Positions 1-9,120 of a stretch of DNA of 64,000 nucleotides are shown piece by piece. The stretch's first letter is position 1, and every line of letters begins with the position of its first letter. The DNA is from Candidatus Leptovillus affinis (GTDB lineage: Bacteria > Chloroflexota > Anaerolineae > Promineifilales > Promineifilaceae): assembly GCA_016705235.1 (NCBI GenBank), contig JADIYP010000006.1:1-64000 (forward strand), written 5' to 3'. The notes beneath the pieces are model-generated. The model did no database searches, was not told the origin of the DNA, and saw nothing but the letters and a program-made list of their open reading frames with translations. A program made the translations under genes and the position numbers.

Positions 1-83
1 CGCCGGGAATGGTTTATTTCTGGGTAGCCCCATAGCCTCATTAGGCGGTGCGATGGGCACGGCATTGTATTATTAGATAAAGG

Positions 84-110
84 AGGGTGGGCTGCAAGCC
101 CACCTCTTTT
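84..110 (+). terminator. Hairpin with T-run
   Basis: Arms GGTGGGCT and AGCCCACC around a short GCA loop are followed by TCTTTT, a rho-independent terminator pattern on the plus strand. It lies just after a short open frame ending TAG at 74-76, which could be the tail of a gene entering from the left. It also marks the point where homology of the minus-strand methylase remnant ends. Confidence 0.6.
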
Positions 111-124
111 ATGCCTGTGTGTCT

Positions 125-725
125 GGTATTCCACTTGTTGGGATGGTTTGTGCCATCGTAGTCCACCAGGTAAAGGTGGGTCGGTGGCGAAGAGGATGGC
201 GCGCTCCCATCCATCAGCCTGGCCACCTGCTCCGGGTCGGTGCTGTCGCCGCAGAGCAGCCGGTGGTCGCCCAGCCACAGTTGGCCCGGTTCCGTGCCCC
301 ACTCGGCGCGCAGTTCCTGAGCGCGGTCCAGCTGCGGTTCGGCGTCTATTTCTTTGGTCGGTGGCTCGACGTAAAGCTGGTCCAGCGCCAATTTCGCCTC
401 GGCCGCAGGTCTTTGAGGGCGGCAATCAGGGCCGGGTCTTCGGCCAGGCGCGCCGCATCCTCCAGCAGCTGCAGCTGCTTTTCCGGCACGGGCACGGCCA
501 TCATGGCCAGAGGGTTGATGAGGGCAATGAGCTGCTTCTCTTCGGCTGGGGTCCAGTGGCCGATGAGGGCGGGGATTTCGGCCGCGCCGGCTTGTTGGGC
601 GACCTCGTCGCGGGCATGGCCATCGATGAAGTACGGGCCGCATTGGTCTTCCGGCCAGCCCTGCTCGGCCGTGCGCTGGTTGACGATGACTGCGCCGGCC
701 CAGCCGGGGGCGTTACGGCCGTAGA
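125..725 (-). pseudogene. Broken ParB-like / DNA methylase remnant
   Basis: Read on the minus strand, the piece at about 430-720 resembles the ParB-like half of phage-type DNA methylases (FIDGHARDEVAQQAG, then a TPAEEKQLIALINPLAMMAV segment). After a frame change near 410 it continues with VEPPTKEIDAEPQ, QLWLGDHRLLCGDSTDP and, after another frame change near 195, DPPYLVDYDG. GDSTDP and DPPY are typical of N4/N6-adenine methylases fused to ParB domains. Homology stops near 125 at a hairpin, so the catalytic half is missing. At least two frame changes plus the truncation make it non-functional as written. It is the last member of a minus-strand string of small remnants. Confidence 0.6.
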
Positions 726-973
726 GATATTGTCCAGCCGGGGATTGCCCCTGGCCGAAAGTGCCTTTGCAAACCCTGACGGGTCATGCCCACTTCTTCG
801 GCCATCGTCGAGATGCCCTTCACGCGGGCAATGATGCGCAGGGCCGAGAGCAATGCCGAGTCCCCATCTTCGGCGTAATCGGCGAAGGTTTCATTGAGAA
901 ACTCTTCAATCTCATCAGGGTGTTGGGTGAAGTATTCGATTGTGACGTCATCCAGGGTGCGGTAATCAGTCAT
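713..973 (-). pseudogene. HigA-like addiction-module antidote, frameshifted
   Basis: The start ATG at 973-971 overlaps the upstream XRE stop codon as ATGA. The N-terminus (MTDYRTLDDVTIEYFTQHPD) and the segment LLSALRIIARVKGISTMAEE followed by VGMTRQGLQ match the probable addiction-module antidote family. The family's terminal motif, here ALSARGNPRLDNIS, is found only after restoring one A in an A-run near 765 (CAAAGG read as CAAAAGG). As written the frame diverts to a stop at 713. This could be a sequencing indel rather than decay. No partner RelE/HigB toxin is visible beside it. Confidence 0.55.
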
Positions 974-1177
974 GGGTTTGATATTCCTGCCAGGAGGCTT
1001 ATGCCTGTAGGATGTCCTGTGCGACCCGACCAATTCGGCCAACTCGGCCTGGGTTAGGCCGCGCTGCAGGCGCAGGCGGGCCACCTGGTGACCGGGTTCC
1101 AGCGACTCGGCGATTTCCCGGAATTCCGGGTCTTGTAATTGTTGGGCTTCCCAATCTGCAAAGCGGACGTTGGACAT
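970..1177 (-). pseudogene. XRE-family HTH antitoxin/regulator, frameshifted
   Basis: The ATG at 1177 opens a frame with LEPGHQVARLRLQRGLTQAE and then LAELVG, the first helices of an XRE/HigA-type helix-turn-helix. The next expected segment (ISLLAGISNP and TGA) is present in a different frame, so a single-base frame change sits near 1020. Restored, the protein is about 70 residues and ends overlapping the next ATG. It starts 6 bp after the stop of the DUF5615 gene, so the small genes 1786 to 713 form one minus-strand operon. Confidence 0.5.
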
Positions 1178-1182
1178 GAGTT

Positions 1183-1537
1183 TTAGCGTCTGCGAGCAAA
1201 CCGAACGCGGTTTTCAGTGACGACAATAAAATGATCGGCCAGGTTGGCCTCGTACTGTTGCAACAACCGCGTCAGCGTTTCAATTTTTACCACTGGACGT
1301 TCATCTTGCAGACGTAACAAAATGACGCCATGATGGGGGAATCGCTCTCGATAAACCTTCTCGCCAAAATCCTTATCACCCGTGATCAAAATCCAATGCT
1401 CGTGATATGCTTTGCGGATGATGGCCTCGTCATCGATGCCTCGCGCCCTCATGATAAACCGAGAAAACTTCGTGGCCGTGACTTTTAAGCCAACCGGCAA
1501 CGGCTGGACCAGCGTTTTCGTCAACGATAAAACGCAT
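1183..1537 (-). pseudogene. DUF5615 PIN-like toxin, frameshifted
   Basis: The true start appears to be the ATG at 1537, giving MRFIVDENAGPAVAGWLKSH and then GHEVFSVYHE, the N-terminus of the DUF5615/Mut7-C PIN-like fold with its early acidic residue (DEN). One extra G in a GGG run at 1446-1448 breaks the frame; after it come ARGIDDEAI and ILITGDKDFGEKVY, with the second conserved acidic motif (DKDFG). The family are predicted RNases paired with DUF433 antitoxins, and the DUF433 gene ends 10 bp upstream. The frameshift is either inactivating or a sequencing error. Confidence 0.7.
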
Positions 1538-1547
1538 TCAGGCCTAC

Positions 1548-1786
1548 CTATGCCGCTAAAGGCATAAAATCCATATTCTCAATTGACCGGGAAGCAAACA
1601 AAAGCAGGCCTGAATATCCTCTGGAGTTAATCCGTCATATTCCTCTAGAATTTCGGCTGCGGTGGCCCCATGCGCCAACAGGTTCAAAATAAACTCAACA
1701 GTGAGCCGTGTTCCTCTAATAACTGGTTTGCCAACCATCACGTTCGGGTTCATGGTGATGCGTTCAAGCAGCTCTACATCTTTCAT
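1548..1786 (-). pseudogene. DUF433 antitoxin (VapB-like), C-terminal frameshift
   Basis: ATG at 1786 is chosen because GGAGG lies about 9 nt upstream. The protein contains ITMNPNVMVGKPVIRGTRLT and a downstream EEYDGLTPEDIQAC segment, signature parts of DUF433 antitoxins. As written the last 15 residues are out of frame. Restoring one base near 1605 gives LLFASRSIENMDFMPLAA and a stop at 1548, the normal family ending. It is the first gene of a toxin-antitoxin pair with the DUF5615 gene just downstream. Confidence 0.7.
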
Positions 1787-1861
1787 TAGACATGCCTCCA
1801 CAACTTGTTGTAACACGCCCCCTATTGTAACAGATAATTTGTTTTGATTTTTGGGGAATCA

Positions 1862-2085
1862 TCACCCGGCCGCCTGACGGCCGTTCCCCACCCCTACCAC
1901 CTGCCCCAACGACACCAACATCTCCAGAATCTCCTCGACCTCGCTCAGGCGCTTCTGGGTGGGCTTGCCGGCAAACGCCGAAGCCACGGCCGGCAAATCA
2001 ACCGGACCTGCGAAAGTGGCCAGCGCGGTTAATCAATGCTTGGATATCGGGCTCTGATATTCCCTTGCGCTTTTTCCTCAGACGT
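1862..2085 (-). pseudogene. Possible methyltransferase C-terminal tail remnant
   Basis: Minus-strand fragments EEKAQGNIRARYP and, in another frame, AVASAFAGKPTQKRLSEVEE and ILEMLVSLGQ look like the end of class I DNA methyltransferases of type IIL or PglX-like restriction systems, whose tails carry a small winged-helix segment of this form. Frames are broken by a stop at about 2040 and there is no upstream body. The identification rests on pattern memory only. The fragment ends at the TGA at 1864-1862, about 75 bp before the DUF433 start. Confidence 0.3.
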
Positions 2086-2091
2086 ATATGA

Positions 2092-2130
2092 AAACAAAAA
2101 CGGCCGTTCCCCACCGGGAAACGGCCGTTT
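2092..2130 (-). terminator. tRNA-Gly terminator built from two ACGGCCGT copies
   Basis: Two copies of AACGGCCGTT in inverted order with CCC/GGG extensions (2098-2111 and 2116-2130, loop of 4) form a strong stem, followed on the minus strand by TTTTTGTTTT. It lies 8 bp beyond the tRNA 3' end. Because the motif is itself a palindrome, each arm can also fold alone. Confidence 0.8.
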
Positions 2131-2137
2131 GTCTTTG

Positions 2138-2209
2138 AGCGAGCGACGGGACTCGAACCCGTGACATTTAGCTTGGGAAGCTAACGTTCTACCACTGAAC
2201 TACGCTCGC
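2138..2209 (-). tRNA. tRNA-Gly (CCC)
   Basis: Minus-strand 72-nt cloverleaf: acceptor GCGAGCG pairs with CGCTCGC, D-arm contains AGTTCAGTGGTAGA, anticodon stem TTAGC/GCTAA encloses loop TTCCCAA (anticodon CCC), and the T-arm has GGGTTCGAGTCCC. The CCA end is not encoded. The decayed small-gene island begins just past its 3' end, the usual side for tRNA-targeted insertions, although no duplicated tRNA end was seen. Confidence 0.95.
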
Positions 2210-2266
2210 AAGTGGTCGAGATTATAGTCACCCCATCAGGCGATGTCAAGAAACGGCCGTTGGCGC

Positions 2267-2467
2267 CAGCAATTCTCAATTTAACCAGAAATGTGTCATG
2301 CTGAGAGCCTGTGCTGAGGCCGCCGAAGCATCCTCCGAAGCATCTCCTTCTTCTGGTGGAGCGGGATACTTCGCTCCGAAGACCCCGCTCAGCATGACAG
2401 TTCAGCGTAAATTGCAAAGAAATTACCTTGTTCGCACGAATGCCTGATCTTAAATTGAGAATTCCTG
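2267..2467. mobile_element. MITE copy 1 (201 bp)
   Basis: Inverted ends CAGSAATTCTCAATTTAA bound the element. The 9-bp direct repeat CGTTGGCGC lies immediately outside on both sides (2258-2266 and 2468-2476), a target-site duplication. The interior has a second inverted pair, TGTCATGCTGAG and CTCAGCATGACA. There is no coding capacity. Copies 2 and 3 are at 4281 and 12248. Confidence 0.9.
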
Positions 2468-2499
2468 CGTTGGCGCAAGACCTGGCAGGCTCCTCGAAC

Positions 2500-4200
2500 T
2501 TATGAGCGTTTATCCGCCTGTTCGCGCAGCCATTTGTCGCGGTTTGCAGCGCGGGCGATTTTGCCGCTGGATGTTTTGATCAGCCACTGTGGCTCCACAA
2601 GCTGCACAAAACTCACCGCCACGCTGCTCTGCCGCGCCACCTCCTGACGAATCACCTTGCCCAACGCTTGCCGTTCGGCAGCCCCTTCCAGGCCGCTTTC
2701 GGCCACCACGGCGATCAATTCCGTGCCTTCGCGTTCGTCGGGTACGCCAAAAACCACGGCACGCCCGGCATGAATCCCCGGTATCTCATTCACAATAGCT
2801 TCAATGTCCTGCGGATAGACGTTTTTGCCGGCGTTGATGATCAGGTCTTTGCTGCGGCCAATCACAAACACTTCGCCATCGGCCAGATACCCTTTGTCGC
2901 CGGTGCGGAACCAGCCATCCTGAAAGGGCTGCAAATCGGGGCGGCGGTAGTATTCGTTGAGCATGTAGGGGCTGTGGATGGCCAGCTCGCCAACGATGCG
3001 TTCTGGTAAGACACGGCCGTCTCCATCGAACACGCGCACGGCCGTTCCGGCTACCGGCGGCCCGCAAGACACCTTTACGGCCGCTTGTGGATGATCGGCA
3101 GCGACAGGTTGGGCGCGCCCGGCGGCCTCCAGAATGGCCTGATCGATCACATCCAGCCGTGCCGGTTGGCCGGCCGGGGTCTGCGTGACGGCAAAGGTGT
3201 TCTCGGCCATCGCATAACTGACGCTGAGGGAAACGGCCGTTACCCCTTTTTCGGCAAACCGCTCCAGAAACAACTGGTGGCTCTCGTGGCGCACCGGCTC
3301 GGAACAGTTGATGAAGAGGCGCATCGAGGCCAACGACACGCCATCCAGGTCGCGGCGGCGAATGCGGCGGGCGCAGTGGTTATAGGCAAAATTAGGCAGC
3401 CAGCACAAAGTGCCCTGGTGGGCGTGGATGGCCTTCAGCAGCAGCGCCGGGTGCTGCACCCAATCGAACGGCGACATGAGTACCAGGGGAATGCCCTGCA
3501 CCAGCGGCAGCAAAAATCCGGCGATGAGACCCATGTCGTGGTACAGGGGCAGCCAGCTTACAATCACATCCTCGGCCGTCAGTTGGATGGCCTCGCTGTA
3601 AGCGGCGATCTGGTTGAGCACGGCCGTGTGCGACAGCGCCACCCCTTTTTGCAGGCCTGTTGTGCCGGAAGAATGCTGCAAGAAGGCGGTGTGGTGCGGG
3701 ATTGGCGATTGGCGATTGGCGATTGGCGGGTGGAGAGTGGGCGCGTGGGCGGATAACTGGGTGGAGCTGTAGACCGCGCAGTTCACATGATCGGCAAGTT
3801 CCGGGGCAAACGCTTCGGTGGTCAGGATGGCCCGCACGCCGGAGAAGCGCACCAGTTCGGCCAGATTGCGCAGGTAGATGGCCGGGTCCAGCTTTTCGGT
3901 GAGCGTGGGGAACATGGAGGGTACGGCCCCCATTTGCAGCGCGCCCCAGAAGAGGAAGATGCTTTCCAGGTTTTGCGTGTGGGCGATGATGACCAGATCG
4001 CCGGGCTGCAAGCCGAATTGGCTTAGGGCGTGGGCGGTGCGGGTTACGGCCGTGCGCAGCTCGCGCCGGGTCACATGAACATCCGGCTGGCCGGTGGCCA
4101 CGTAAATGATGGCGTCCTGACTGTCGTCCGGGTCGGTGAGGGCGCGGGCGTCTAAAAGGGTGTGGGCAAACGGCCGTGTAGCCTGCGTGAGGTTCATCAT
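2500..4200 (-). CDS. Fatty acyl-AMP ligase (FAAL-like adenylating enzyme)
   Basis: ANL-superfamily enzyme that activates a carboxylic acid with ATP; FAAL members pass the acyl group to a carrier protein rather than CoA. Visible motifs are the P-loop HSSGTTGLQKG, LPLYHDMGLIAGFL typical of FAALs, WFRTGDKGYL, and the C-terminal catalytic lysine in KTSSGKI. The start at 4200 (tandem ATG ATG with GAAGGA upstream) is preferred over a longer frame to 4245. Length is about 566 residues, normal for the family. A 28-bp run of four 7-bp repeats just before the P-loop encodes IANRQSPI and is probably a slippage insertion in a linker. An acyl carrier protein at 9117 and MBOAT/SGNH genes on the same strand are plausible partners. 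Substrate is unknown; an acyl-CoA synthetase role is less likely. Confidence 0.85.
   Translation of the reverse strand: MMNLTQATRPFAHTLLDARALTDPDDSQDAIIYVATGQPDVHVTRRELRTAVTRTAHALSQFGLQPGDLVIIAHTQNLESIFLFWGALQMGAVPSMFPTLTEKLDPAIYLRNLAELVRFSGVRAILTTEAFAPELADHVNCAVYSSTQLSAHAPTLHPPIANRQSPIPHHTAFLQHSSGTTGLQKGVALSHTAVLNQIAAYSEAIQLTAEDVIVSWLPLYHDMGLIAGFLLPLVQGIPLVLMSPFDWVQHPALLLKAIHAHQGTLCWLPNFAYNHCARRIRRRDLDGVSLASMRLFINCSEPVRHESHQLFLERFAEKGVTAVSLSVSYAMAENTFAVTQTPAGQPARLDVIDQAILEAAGRAQPVAADHPQAAVKVSCGPPVAGTAVRVFDGDGRVLPERIVGELAIHSPYMLNEYYRRPDLQPFQDGWFRTGDKGYLADGEVFVIGRSKDLIINAGKNVYPQDIEAIVNEIPGIHAGRAVVFGVPDEREGTELIAVVAESGLEGAAERQALGKVIRQEVARQSSVAVSFVQLVEPQWLIKTSSGKIARAANRDKWLREQADKRS
3701..3728. 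repeat. ATTGGCG heptamer x4 inside the ligase gene
   Basis: Four head-to-tail copies of ATTGGCG lie in the coding region. Although 7 is not a multiple of 3, the frame stays open and encodes IANRQSPI on the minus strand. The same heptamer (as CGCCAAT) is repeated at 29226-29247 between genes. Confidence 0.85.
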
Positions 4201-4280
4201 TATTCCTTCGCCGGTAAAATTTGCCAGCGCCGTGATTATAAGCAAACCGCCACAACCCGGCGACCTCCCCGTTCACGGGG

Positions 4281-4489
4281 CAGGAATTCTCAATTTAACT
4301 AGAAATATGTCATGCTGAGAGCCTGTGCTGAGGCTGCCGAAGCATCCTCCGAAGCATCCCGTTCAGCCCTAATGACCAATACATGGGGATTCTTCGCTCC
4401 GCAGACTCCGCTCAGAATGACAATTCAGCCTAAATTGCAAAGAAATTGCCCTGTTCGCACGAATGCCTGATCTAAATTGAGAATTGCTG
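4281..4489. mobile_element. MITE copy 2 (209 bp)
   Basis: It has the same inverted ends as copy 1 and a perfect 9-bp target duplication TTCACGGGG (4272-4280 and 4490-4498). The interior closely matches copy 3 and more loosely copy 1. It sits in the 610-bp gap between the ligase gene and the ABC-F gene. The rest of that gap (4590-4810) holds no gene I can support. Confidence 0.9.
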
Positions 4490-4528
4490 TTCACGGGGCT
4501 TTGTTTTGTAGTCCGGCGCTTCAACGTA

Positions 4529-4587
4529 GACCCCAAGGGGTTTGCTCCTGAGAATTCGCATTATTTGGGGACCAAACCCTTGGGGTC
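4529..4587. repeat. GACCC...GGGTC palindromic repeat, single copy
   Basis: The arms GACCCCAAGGGGTTTG and CAAACCCTTGGGGTC enclose about 29 bp. It is the same family as the tandem array at 6486 and the single copy at 32369. No T-run follows, so it is called a dispersed palindrome rather than a terminator. Confidence 0.7.
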
Positions 4588-4810
4588 TTGCCCGAGAAAC
4601 CTGAACAGTTTCTAAATTTGATTTATTCAGCCATTCCCCTATCATCCATTGGCAGCTTGCCGAAAATAAAATAGGTACACGGATGGCACGGATCAGATCG
4701 TTTTTCATCAATTTGCCGGCCACCACTGGCGAATCCGTTTAATCCGTGTGTCTATTTCATCATCTCCGGCACGCCTCTGCTCATAACATCACACCGCAAG
4801 GAAAACGAAT

Positions 4811-6447
4811 ATGATCGCCACCAGTAATCTCACGCTGTCTTTTGGGCCGCGAGTCCTCTTTAAGGACGTCAATCTTAAGTTTTTGCCAGGTCATTGTTAT
4901 GGCCTGATCGGAGCCAACGGCGCCGGTAAATCCACATTCCTCAAAATTTTATCCGGCCAACTAGAAGCGACCAGCGGTGAAGTGGTGACTGATCCCAAGG
5001 ACCGGATTGCCGTCTTGCAGCAAGACCAGTTTGCGTTTGATGAGTTTACGGTCAGTGAAACTGTCATCATGGGGCATCAACGGTTGTATGATCTGATGCA
5101 AGAGCGCGACGCGCTTTACAGCAAAGCGGATTTTTCTGATGAAGATGGGGTGCGCGCGGCCGAATTGGAAACAGAATTTGCCGATCTCAATGGGTATGAC
5201 GCCGAATCAGAAGCGGCCACGCTGCTGAAGGGTCTGGGCATTGACGAATCGTTTTTGGCGCGCAAAATGGGCGAATTGGAAGCGATGCAAAAGGTGCGCG
5301 TGCTGCTGGCGCAGGCCATGTTTGGCAACCCAGACATTTTGCTGCTGGACGAGCCGACCAATCAGCTGGATTTAAAAACGATTCGCTGGCTGGAAGATTA
5401 TCTGATGCGGTTTAACAATACGTTGATTGTTGTGTCCCATGACCGGCATTTTTTGAACAACGTCTGCACGCATATTGTGGACATCGATTTTAACCAGATT
5501 CGCATGTATGTGGGCAATTACGAGTTTTGGTACGAGGCCAGCCAGTTAGCTTTGCAGCAGCGCAAGAATGAAAGCAAGAAGCGCGAAGAGAAGATCAAGG
5601 AGTTGGAAGCGTTTGTGCGCCGGTTTAGCGCCAATGTGGCCAAAGCGCGTCAGGCTACGTCGCGCAAGAAGCTGATTGATAAACTGACGGTGGATGAACT
5701 GCCGACCAGTTCGCGCCGGTTTCCGTATGTGGGCTTTGCCCCGGAACGGCCGTGTGGCAAAGTGGTATTACGCGTCCAGGATCTCAGCGCCAACGTGGAT
5801 GGCGAGCCGGTGTTGTCGCACTTCAACCTGGAGGTGAACCAGGGGGACAAGATCGCCTTCATCGGGGAAAACGACCTGGTAAAAACCACATTGTTTGAGA
5901 TTTTGGCGGGCGAGATGGAAGCGGGAAACGGCCGTTACGAATGGGGCACCACCATCACCATGTCCTATTTCCCCAAAGAAAACAGCCATTATTTCGACAC
6001 CGACGACAACATCATCGACTGGCTGCGCCCCTTCTCGCCCACCGAAGACAGCGATACATTTATCCGCGGCTACCTGGGGCGGATGCTTTTCTCCGGCGAA
6101 GAAGCCCTTAAACCCGCCCGTGTCCTCTCCGGCGGCGAAAAGTGCGCTGCATGTTGGCCCGCATGATGCTCAGCGGGGCCAACGTCCTCATGCTCGATGA
6201 ACCCACCAACCATCTCGACCTGGAAGCCATCACCGCTCTGAACCAGGGACTCATCAAATTCCCGGAAGTCCTTCTCTTCGCTTCCCACGATTATGAATTT
6301 GTCAGCACCATCGCCAATCGGATCATCGAAATCACGCCGGGCGGGGTGATTGATCGGGTGATGCCCTTTGAAGCCTATCTTGAGGATATTCAAGTTAATC
6401 AATTGCGGCTACAATACTATCATGAGGATCATGCCTTCATGATCTAG
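4811..6447 (+). CDS. ABC-F family ATPase, frameshifted near 6142
   Basis: Soluble twin-ATPase protein of the ABC-F (YbiT/Uup) group, which act on ribosomes rather than as transporters. Domain 1 has Walker A GANGAGKST and Walker B LLLDEPTNQLD; a charged linker follows (residues about 240-300); domain 2 has GENDLVKTT, a degenerate Walker A lacking the second glycine, then LSGGEK and LMLDEPTNHLD. After LSGGEK one G is missing (AAAAGTG for AAAAGGTG), so the frame shifts; the remaining 100 residues (RCMLARMMLSGANVLMLDEP) continue at 6142-6447. The full length of about 545 residues is normal once corrected, so a one-base sequencing error is likely. Domain 1 has an unusual ELEAMQK in place of the LSGG signature. 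Confidence 0.85.
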
Positions 6448-6485
6448 GGCGGAGCCGTAAAATTCCTATGAGCATTTGCTTGATA

Positions 6486-6687
6486 GACCCTAAGGGTTTG
6501 CAGCAGCGCAAAGCCGAATGACTCGAAACCAAACCCTTAGGGTCTGTAGAGACCCAGACCCTAAGGGTTTGCAGCAGCGCAAAGCCGAATGACTCGAAAC
6601 CAAACCCTTAGGGTCTGTAGAGACCCAGACCCTAAGGGTTTGCAGCAGCGCAGAGCCGAATGACTCGAAACCAAACCCTTAGGGTCT
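6486..6687. repeat. Tandem array, three 71-bp units
   Basis: Units start at 6486, 6557 and 6628. Each unit has outer arms GACCCTAAGGGTTTG and CAAACCCTTAGGGTC, and the first two are followed by a short TGTAGAGACCCA spacer. The three are nearly identical (one A/G difference), indicating recent duplication. The array fills the gap between the ABC-F and kinase genes; each unit can fold into a long hairpin. Confidence 0.9.
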
Positions 6688-6728
6688 TTTGTTAATCTTA
6701 TTGATCATGGATTGGCATACAAACACAC

Positions 6729-8791
6729 ATGAACGACCTGGAAAAAAGCAAGGCTGAGTTGGTAGTTGAATTGGACCACTTACGGTATCGGGTAGCAGCA
6801 TTAGAGGCAGAAAACGCTGAACTGAACTTTTTACAAGAAAAGCACACAGGCGAAGATTCTCTCTATCAAAAACTTTTTATTAGCATCTTTCAGAATGCCA
6901 CCTTTGGTTTGGCGCTGCTCAACAAAACGGGGCAAATTGTCGCCATCAACAAAAAACAGTGCGAGTTCATGGGGTATCCTGAGGACGAGATTTTGGGTAT
7001 GTCATTTGCAGAATTGACCTACCCCGAAGATTTGGGCGAGCATCAGCAGCTTTACGACGAGCTGCTGCGGGGCGAGCGTGATTCTTTTTCATTGGATAAA
7101 CGCAATATTCGCAAAGACGGCCGTGTCGCCTGGTTTCGTCTGGGTGTATCCCTGGTGCGCGATTTTCAGGGCGACCCTCGTTTCGCCACCGTCATCTATG
7201 CCGACATCAGCGACCAAAAGGAAACGGAAGAAGCGCTTCGTCAGCAGTATGATCTGCTCCAGAAAGCCGAAGCAGCTGAGGCCGTCTATTTCAACCAAAT
7301 AAAAGAAGAACAAAAGCGGCTGCGCGCTATTTTAGACACTGTGCCAGATGCTATTCTTCTTCTGGATTCCAATTACCGGGTGTTGTTGTCTAATGCCCCT
7401 GGCGTGCAATATCTGGCGGTTCTGGCCGGTTCCATGATTGATGGCGTCGTTACCCGTTTGGGCGACCGCCAGCTTAAGGAACTACTCACCTCGCCGCCGG
7501 TGCGCGGCATCTGGCATGAAATTGTCGCCGGCAGCCGCCATTACGTGGCCATTGTGCGCCCGGTGAAAAACGGCTCGGATTCTGAACGCTGGGTTTTGGT
7601 CATTCACGACGCGTCGGAAGAACGAGAGATGCAGCGGCGGGCGCAGCAGCAAGACCGTCTGGCAGTTGTCGGGCAGTTGGCCGCTGGCATAGCCCACGAT
7701 TTTAATAATATCCTATCGGTTATTACCCTGGATGCCGACCTCGTTTTGCTAACAAATCCGCAGGAAAGCCACATAAAATGGCTGGATTCCATCCTGGTGC
7801 AGGCGAAAATGGCCAGCAATATGATCCAGCAGATTTTGGACTTTGGCCGACGCACGGCTATGGAGCGACGGCCGTTACCCCTGTCCCCCTTCCTCCGCGA
7901 ACAAATCAAACTCCTGCGACGCGTTTTACCGGAAAATATCACCATTCAACTGGCCGAGATTCGGTTCAGTCTATCATCCTGGCCGACCCGACCCGTATCC
8001 AACAAGTGGTGATGAATCTCGTTGTCAATGCCCGCGACGCCATGCCCAACGGCGGCAGTATTCGATTAGACCTCGATAATCTTGATCTTGTCCTCCCCGA
8101 AGATGTGCCGGTCAAGGGCATGCGTACAGGGTCCTGGGTGCGCATACAAGTCGCCGATACCGGCACAGGCATCCCGGAAGATGTGCTGCCCCACATATTT
8201 GACCCGTTTTTCACCACCAAAGAGGTTGGCATGGGCAGCGGGCTGGGTTTGGCGCAGGTTCAGGGTCTGATGAAACAACACGCTGGCGAAGTCGTTGTTG
8301 CTACCGCGCCGGATACGGGAACCACCTTTAGCCTCTACTTCCCGGCCCATAATTCGCTAAAGGCGATTGAGTCCGCCGCCGCCTCGCCGCTCGTACGCTC
8401 TTCCGGTGACAACACTATCTTGTTGGTGGAAGATAATGAGGAGCTGCGCGAGATAACGGCCGTTGGCCTGCGCTCGCTGGGGTATCAGATCATCAAGGCA
8501 GCCAGCGGCCTGGAAGCGCTGGCTATTTTAGAAACGCGCGCCGCCGACATTACCCTTATCCTCAGTGATGTGGTCATGCCAGAAATGGGCGGCCAGGCGC
8601 TTTTTTACGCCTTGCAAGAAAGGGGATTGAACCTACCGCTGGTCTTGATGACCGGTCACCCGCTTGATAATGAGATGGAAGAACTGCGCAAACGCGGGCT
8701 GGCGGGCTGGGTTGCCAAGCCCCTCAATTTGCGCCAATTAAGCTCGATTTTGGGCCTTACTCTGGGCGTCGAACCCCCTGCGGAAGCATAA
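6729..8791 (+). CDS. PAS-PAS hybrid histidine kinase with receiver domain, frameshifted near 7960
   Basis: Cytoplasmic sensor kinase with no membrane segment. Order: coiled-coil start, PAS (about 55-165), PAS (about 200-290), HisKA with phospho-His in AAGIAHDFNN, HATPase_c with NLVVNARDAM, ADTGTGIP and GSGLGLAQV, then a receiver with phospho-Asp in LILSDVVMPEMGG and the lysine in AKPL. The frame breaks near 7960, where one G seems lost in GCCGAGGATTCGG; the downstream part is in frame from SIILADPTRIQQ. The sequence on both sides is intact, favouring a base-call error. It is a paralogue of the C-terminal half of the kinase at 29270, sharing the second PAS style. Signal and target are unknown. 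Confidence 0.85.
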
Positions 8792-8871
8792 AGAGACTTT
8801 CGGATTTCACGCGCATCAGAAATGCCCTTGCCCCCGAATTCCCGAAACGCCATAAAAACACGGAGGAATCC

Positions 8872-9120
8872 ATGAACGCAATTTGTACGTTTGATTATGA
8901 CATCGCAGTTACCTACCCAGACGGCAAAGTCCTGAAAGATACCGGCGAGTTTGAAATTTCTTTCCCAGAGACAGCTTTAAAGGAATTCGACGAAATCGAT
9001 ATGTATGGCGAATTGGTGAACGTGGTGCTGGACACCTTTCACAAAGAGGTGACAGAGCGCGGCGGCTTGCTAGACAATCCCGATGTCACCATTTCCATTC
9101 GCAATGTCACCTGGGATTAA
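8872..9120 (+). CDS. Small acidic protein of unknown function
   Basis: 82 residues beginning MNAICTFDYDIAVTYPDGKV, rich in Asp/Glu, with no signal peptide or membrane segment. ACGGAGGA precedes the ATG at suitable spacing, so it is likely translated. Its TAA overlaps the convergent carrier-protein gene stop by four bases. I do not recognise a family. Its position suggests, weakly, a link with the preceding kinase (80 bp upstream) or with the acyl-carrier cluster. Confidence 0.65.
   Translation: MNAICTFDYDIAVTYPDGKVLKDTGEFEISFPETALKEFDEIDMYGELVNVVLDTFHKEVTERGGLLDNPDVTISIRNVTWD

Noticed and set aside
2..76. Short open frame ending TAG at the left edge, encoding a Gly-rich hydrophobic stretch
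   Set aside because: Only 24 codons are visible and no family can be recognised. It may be a gene tail, since a terminator follows, but it is not called.
148..834. Long plus-strand frames opposite the methylase remnant
   Set aside because: Their products are low-complexity Arg/Pro/Ala sequence; the minus strand carries recognisable methylase and antidote motifs.
4472..4726. 84-codon minus-strand frame between the ligase and ABC-F genes
   Set aside because: It spans the end of a MITE and a palindromic repeat, has no recognisable motifs and no ribosome site.
6486..6687. CRISPR array or origin iterons
   Set aside because: Units are nearly identical across their full 71 bp, with no variable spacers; no dnaA boxes or replication genes were seen.
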